From positions 9,668,356 through 9,732,355 of the forward strand of contig CM041200.1 in assembly GCA_023078555.1 (NCBI GenBank): 64,000 nt of DNA, written 5' to 3'. The stretch is from Ulva prolifera. Taxonomy: Eukaryota > Chlorophyta > Ulvophyceae > Ulvales > Ulvaceae. Positions 60,160-64,000 of this stretch are shown here, in pieces. The notes under the pieces are model-generated. The model was not told where the DNA came from. It made no database searches and saw only the letters and a list, made by a program, of their open reading frames with translations. The number at the start of each line of letters is the position of its first letter. The stretch's first letter is position 1. The position numbers and the translations under genes were made by a program.

Positions 60160-61087
60160 GTTCCCCTAATACCTCAGTCAACGCATTGAATGTTGAATAC
60201 ACTGAAGAGGACGGCATGGTCTCGGACGCAGGCCACAGCCGTGAAGGCAGCCTTGAACATGGCGTCCACGGCAGTGTTCACATATGTGGCCCTCAAAGCA
60301 TTGCCACGGCAAACATGATCCAGTACAATTGTGCAATTCTTGCAAGGAAGTCCAATTTCATCAGCTTGTTTGCTCTTGGTGAGGAGAGGTTCTGTTGCAA
60401 ACTTGTCTGTCTGCGCCTCTGCTCATGTGTCTGCATGTCTCTGCGTGTCGCTGCGTGTCTCTGCGTGTCCGAGTCTTTGTGCATGTGTACACCAACAACG
60501 TTATGCAACCCGTGCACGACCGATGTGTGCCTGCAGGCATCAGTGGACTAGAAGAACATCCACCGCCTACTCTTGGGAAAGCCAACTTGGTAAATCCACC
60601 GGACGATGGCACAGCTGTGGCGGTGGAGGGTGCCAGTTTCGGGCCCGGGCCAGACGGCACAGCGCCTGCGGATGAAGGAGTGGCTATGGCCAATGAAGAA
60701 CATCCTGTTAGGCAAGGAGATGCGCAACAAGGGGCGAAGAGGATCGTTGTAATTCGCAGGCCATCGGTGTTTTCAGGTGCGCTGAAAGCGGTACATCTAC
60801 ACTCTGTGGGTGATCTTGCTTGTTGTGTTTCTTAAACAACAACAGCGTCGTGGAATACGGTAGATGTGACATGCTGACTCGATTCCACCACAACGCTTAT
60901 CAACGTTCCAATCTGGCATATGTACACAGAGGTGACACACGTTCAGTCAAAAACTTCAGCAGTGTGTGTGACTGGTCTCGTATGTGCAGGTCTCAGCAGC
61001 GAATATGTCGAAATGGGGGAGACTTCTTCTGTGCAGCTGCACGTACACGCTGAACTACCAGGTATGATCCGACATGCGCAGTGCTAG
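60160..61087 (+). CDS. Array gene, copy 3 (unknown product)
   Basis: Shares the first exon with copy 2 (VNALNVEYTEEDGMVS, DAGHSREGSLEHG) and the last with copy 1 ([14 protein letters not shown] ... GMIRHAQC, stop 61085-61087, acceptor TATGTGCAG). Its middle exon at about 60541-60775 is different from copy 2: GLEEHPPPTLGKANLVNPP, EGVAMANEEHPVRQGD, GAKRIVVIRRPSVFS. The upstream acceptor used by copy 2 (TTGCAG) reads TTGCACG here, but CCTCAG a few bases on is kept in both. Function unknown. Confidence 0.45.
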
Positions 61088-61374
61088 GCCTGCATGGACC
61101 TGTGAATGTTGCATGTACACTATGTTGACACAGAGCTGTATGGCCAGCAAGCTTTATATATGGCCAACGAGACACGTGCATGACGCAACCCGGATGTGCC
61201 ACCTACACCACACATGCATGCGATCAACCTGCACTGAAAATCATTCACTGAAGCTTGAAGCATGCACGAACCCTTGAACTCTGTATGCACCAAAACAAGT
61301 GCTGAGCCGAATGGCTTGTAGATCGCGTGCGCCATGTGCCCCGGCTGCGCCACCTACGCCACCCAAAAAACAAA

Positions 61375-61560
61375 CAAACCAGCGTGTGCGTGCGTGCGTA
61401 TGCGTGCGCGTGCGTGTGTGGTATAAGGACAAAGCGATTGATGCAGGCTGCACCGTGGGCACGAAACACTAGAACGTTTGTTCGGTGTGAGGTTAACCTC
61501 ACACCCACGAAGCCAGGCACACGTTGCAGACACCAACACACTCATGCAACTGCACACGTC
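61375..61560 (+). repeat. Dispersed short repeat, divergent copy
   Basis: Core at about 61418 (GTGGTATAAGGACAAAGCG ... GGCTGCACCGTGGGC) preceded by GTGTGTGCGTGC and followed by a tail with CACTCATGCAACTGCACACG. A partial satellite unit lies just left of it (61310-61370). Confidence 0.75.
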
Positions 61561-62121
61561 AGCAGCTGCCCTGGCCGCTGCTGTACACCCACAGGCTTTG
61601 CTTAGTTTCAGTGCGAAGCTGTATGTCGAGCAAATGATCGTAGATCATAAGCACAATGGGTCCCGGCTGCATGTCATGAAACCAATATGCCACCCGGCAT
61701 ATATTGTGGGTGCTTTGTATGAGCACTGAAAGCATGCATGCGTACGCCCCACAGTGTTGAATGTACATGACACTGACGCGCAGTGGCTTCAGGCAGTAAA
61801 ACACGGCCTGGATGTGCCACCTACGCTGCCCGGCAGTCCACATCATCTCAAGGCTGCACTGCAATCTCCAATCCATTGTACGCATACCCCAAGTTGCTGC
61901 ATGTACCCAGTATGACCCAGTATGTAGCAGTGTCGCCAACACATCAAAAGCGGGAAACCGCACCAATCATTGACAACATGCATATGTGGACGGCAGGACG
62001 TTGGCGATTGTCGCGGACCGCCAATACCACCTCCACTACAGGGCCTTCCGCTATGTTGCTTCGTGTTGTTCCGTTGGATCCATCCCACACCTTCCTGTCA
62101 GACGCCAGCGGTTGCATGCAG

Positions 62122-64000
62122 GCAATGAGGAGTCCGATGATGAGTCCAGCGTGGCTTCAGCATCGGGAAACCCGCGAGAGTCGTTGGCTAGCGCCGATGG
62201 CGGTCATTTGGAAGCACAATTCCGTCGCAGTCGACAGGCATATGACAGCGTGCTACCGCCTCGTTACAACATGGACGCTAATGAGGTGCCAAGATTTGCA
62301 AGTGCCGTGACACCCAACGCGGTCTTTGTGGACACAGGTACGCACACACATGATCTTCACACGCAATTGAGTTTACTCATGCCATCACGTTCAATTCATA
62401 GATATCATTGACATGTATGCATCCACCACACATGATGCGTGGTGGACAAATCATGATCTAGTGCCATGCTTCCTTGGCCTGCTACATATCGGAAGAAACT
62501 ACATCATCATCGAGAGATTGTGTGTTCGCGGGCTCTGTCACGTCACACATAGAAGATGGCCTTCGCTTATTCACCAACTCTGCACACGCTGGCGTGCCAT
62601 CTTTTGAACTCAATGTATGCTGTGCTAGCTAAAATTCAGCACCAAAAACACTAACATACATCAGAGTCAGTCACGGCACCAATTGCTTAAGCATCATAGA
62701 TAATTCCTAGATCATGTAGCGCGGCAGCCTTAGCAATTGATCTCTTGACATGATGCAAAGGCATTGATGCTACGTGACCACGATCTTTGAACCAGTGCCG
62801 CTTTCACTGGAAAGGTAGCAATGCATGCGCACGTGTTTCGCAACTCCATAGTCACGGCAGTAACAAGGGGCAAGAGGTAGACACTGTGCAGGACGGTCTG
62901 GGCCTGCGCCAAAATCCTGCGAGTCAACTAGTTCTAAACACGTTGCACGTTCGAAGGGGCCACAGCGGTTCGGGAAAGATACACCCGCCCACATCGGTCG
63001 TGGACTGTTCAGTACGCGCCTACAGACTGTGGTGCAAGAAGCGTGCTCAAAGGATGCCCCACTTGCGTTCGGGAACCCCGCCATTGCACGAACATGTGAT
63101 CTTCCGAAGTCAAAATTCGGCACGTTTGCGGCAACGAGTGCGCCGCAACAAACTAAACCCTTCGCAGTCAAGGAGCGGCTTGATTCTGCGCCGCCAGCCG
63201 TGTCTGTGCCGCCATCCGCAGTAGACCCGCCCGGTGCAGTCAAGACGCCACTCGCTGTTGCGGTGCCAGCAGCTTCTGTGCCGCCGGCCGTACCAGACTC
63301 GTACGACGCAATCGAGGAGCGACCCGCTACCACGCTGTCCGCCACATCTGCGCCGCCAGCCGTTTTGGACCCGCCCGACGCAATCGAGCAGCAACTCGCT
63401 GCCGCGCCGTCGGCCGCTTCTGCACCGCCGGCCGCACCCGGCCGACCCGACGCAATTGAGGAGCGACCCGTGGCCGCGCTGCCGGCGGCTTCTGTGCCGG
63501 CGGCAGTTCCGGACCCGCCCAACGCAATCGAGGAGCAACTCGCTGCCGCGCCGTCAGCCTCTACTGCGCCGCCGGCCGCACCCGGCCCGCCCGACGCAGT
63601 TGAGGAGCGACCCGCTGCCGCGCTGTCGGCGGCTTTTGTGCCGCCAGCCGTTCCGGACCCGCCCAACGCAATCGAGGAGCAACTCGCTGCCGCGCCGTCA
63701 GCCGCTACTGCGCCGCCGGCCGCACCAGACTCGCCCGACGCAATCGAGGAGCGACCCGCTGCCGCGCCGTTGGTGGCTGCTGTGCCGGCGGCCCTTCCGG
63801 ACCCGCCCGACGCAATCGAGGAGCAACTTGCTGCCGCGCCGTCAGCCGCTATTGCGCCGCCGGCCGCACCAGACTCGCCCGACGCAATCGAGGAGCGACC
63901 CGCTACCACGCTGTCGGCCACTTCTGCGCCGCCAGCCGTTCCGGACCCGCCCGACGCAATCGAAGAGCAGCTCGCTGCCGCGCCGTCGGCCGCTTCTGCG
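62122..64000 (+). CDS. Repeat-rich protein, runs off right edge
   Basis: Two exons join with matching phase: 62122-62337 (NEESDDESSVASASGN, RRSRQAYDSVLPPRYN, ending VFVDT with donor ACAG then GTACGC) and 62892 to beyond 64000 (acceptor CTGTGCAG; GRSGPAPKSCESTSSK, GLFSTRLQTVVQEACS, KSKFGTFAATSAPQQ). From about 63233 it consists of 24-residue repeats alternating PDAIEEQLAAAPSA and PDAIEERPAAA. The start is not found and the end is outside the window. A long minus-strand frame over the same bases is Gly/Ala/Ser-rich, but the plus strand is favoured because splice phase and non-repeat exon sequence agree. It lies 1 kb behind array copy 3 but I see no sequence shared with the array genes. Confidence 0.55.
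63233..64000 (+). repeat. 72-base coding minisatellite
   Basis: GACGCAATCGA (or AACGCAATCGA) recurs every 72 bases: 63305, 63377, 63449, 63521, 63593, 63665, 63737, 63809, 63881 and 63953. Units alternate in type (GAGGAGCGACCC and GAGGAGCAACTC), so the higher-order period is 144 bases (48 residues). It continues past the window edge. Confidence 0.95.

Noticed and set aside
62770-63921. 383-codon minus-strand Gly/Ala/Ser-rich frame
   Set aside because: It is antisense to the 72-base repeat. The plus strand has phase-matched exons and better non-repeat coding sequence. Not fully excluded.

Overview
The window looks like nuclear DNA of a photosynthetic protist, most likely a green alga (chlorophyte). 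It has alanine-rich, GC-rich exons cut by many introns of about 80-750 bases, donor sites of the form GTRCG, acceptors ending TGCAG, and many GT/CA and homopolymer tracts. Lineage is an inference from these habits; no organelle, rRNA or tRNA gene is present to fix it. All multi-exon models below were built by hand from reading frame and splice phase, without transcripts.

Layout. 1-7.4 kb and 10.7-13.9 kb are gene-poor and carry small repeats, including a perfect 46-base palindrome. Two minus-strand paralogues of unknown function, gene A (7.4-10.5 kb) and gene B (13.9-23.5 kb), share a C-terminal module around LLTDFPGCFQR and an intron at the same place and phase just after it. The best identified gene follows on the minus strand: the largest subunit of RNA polymerase I (25.0-36.5 kb), about 18 exons and close to 1,780 residues, with all catalytic signatures, one GC-AG intron and a very acidic jaw insertion. 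It is divergent, across about 610 bases, from a plus-strand SET-domain protein (37.2-42.2 kb). A decayed relic of polymerase I exon 7 lies at 42.4-42.6 kb, followed by a parallel beta-helix protein (43.1-45.1 kb).

From 46.9 to 51.5 kb there are poorly resolved genes of unknown function, one split by an 80-base insertion with a 15-base direct repeat. The last 9 kb (54.8-64 kb) is a tandem array: three related gene copies about 1.97 kb apart on the plus strand, separated by a roughly 140-base satellite and by copies of a dispersed short repeat that also occurs in a polymerase I intron and in the 49 kb gene. A fourth plus-strand gene at the right edge contains a 72-base (24-residue) coding repeat and runs out of the window.

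The genes do not form an evident pathway. Polymerase I transcribes rDNA, and the SET protein and gene B (lysine-rich, probably nuclear) could act on chromatin, but linkage here does not show cooperation. The least explained items are the gene A/B module, the dispersed repeat family and the 2-kb gene array.
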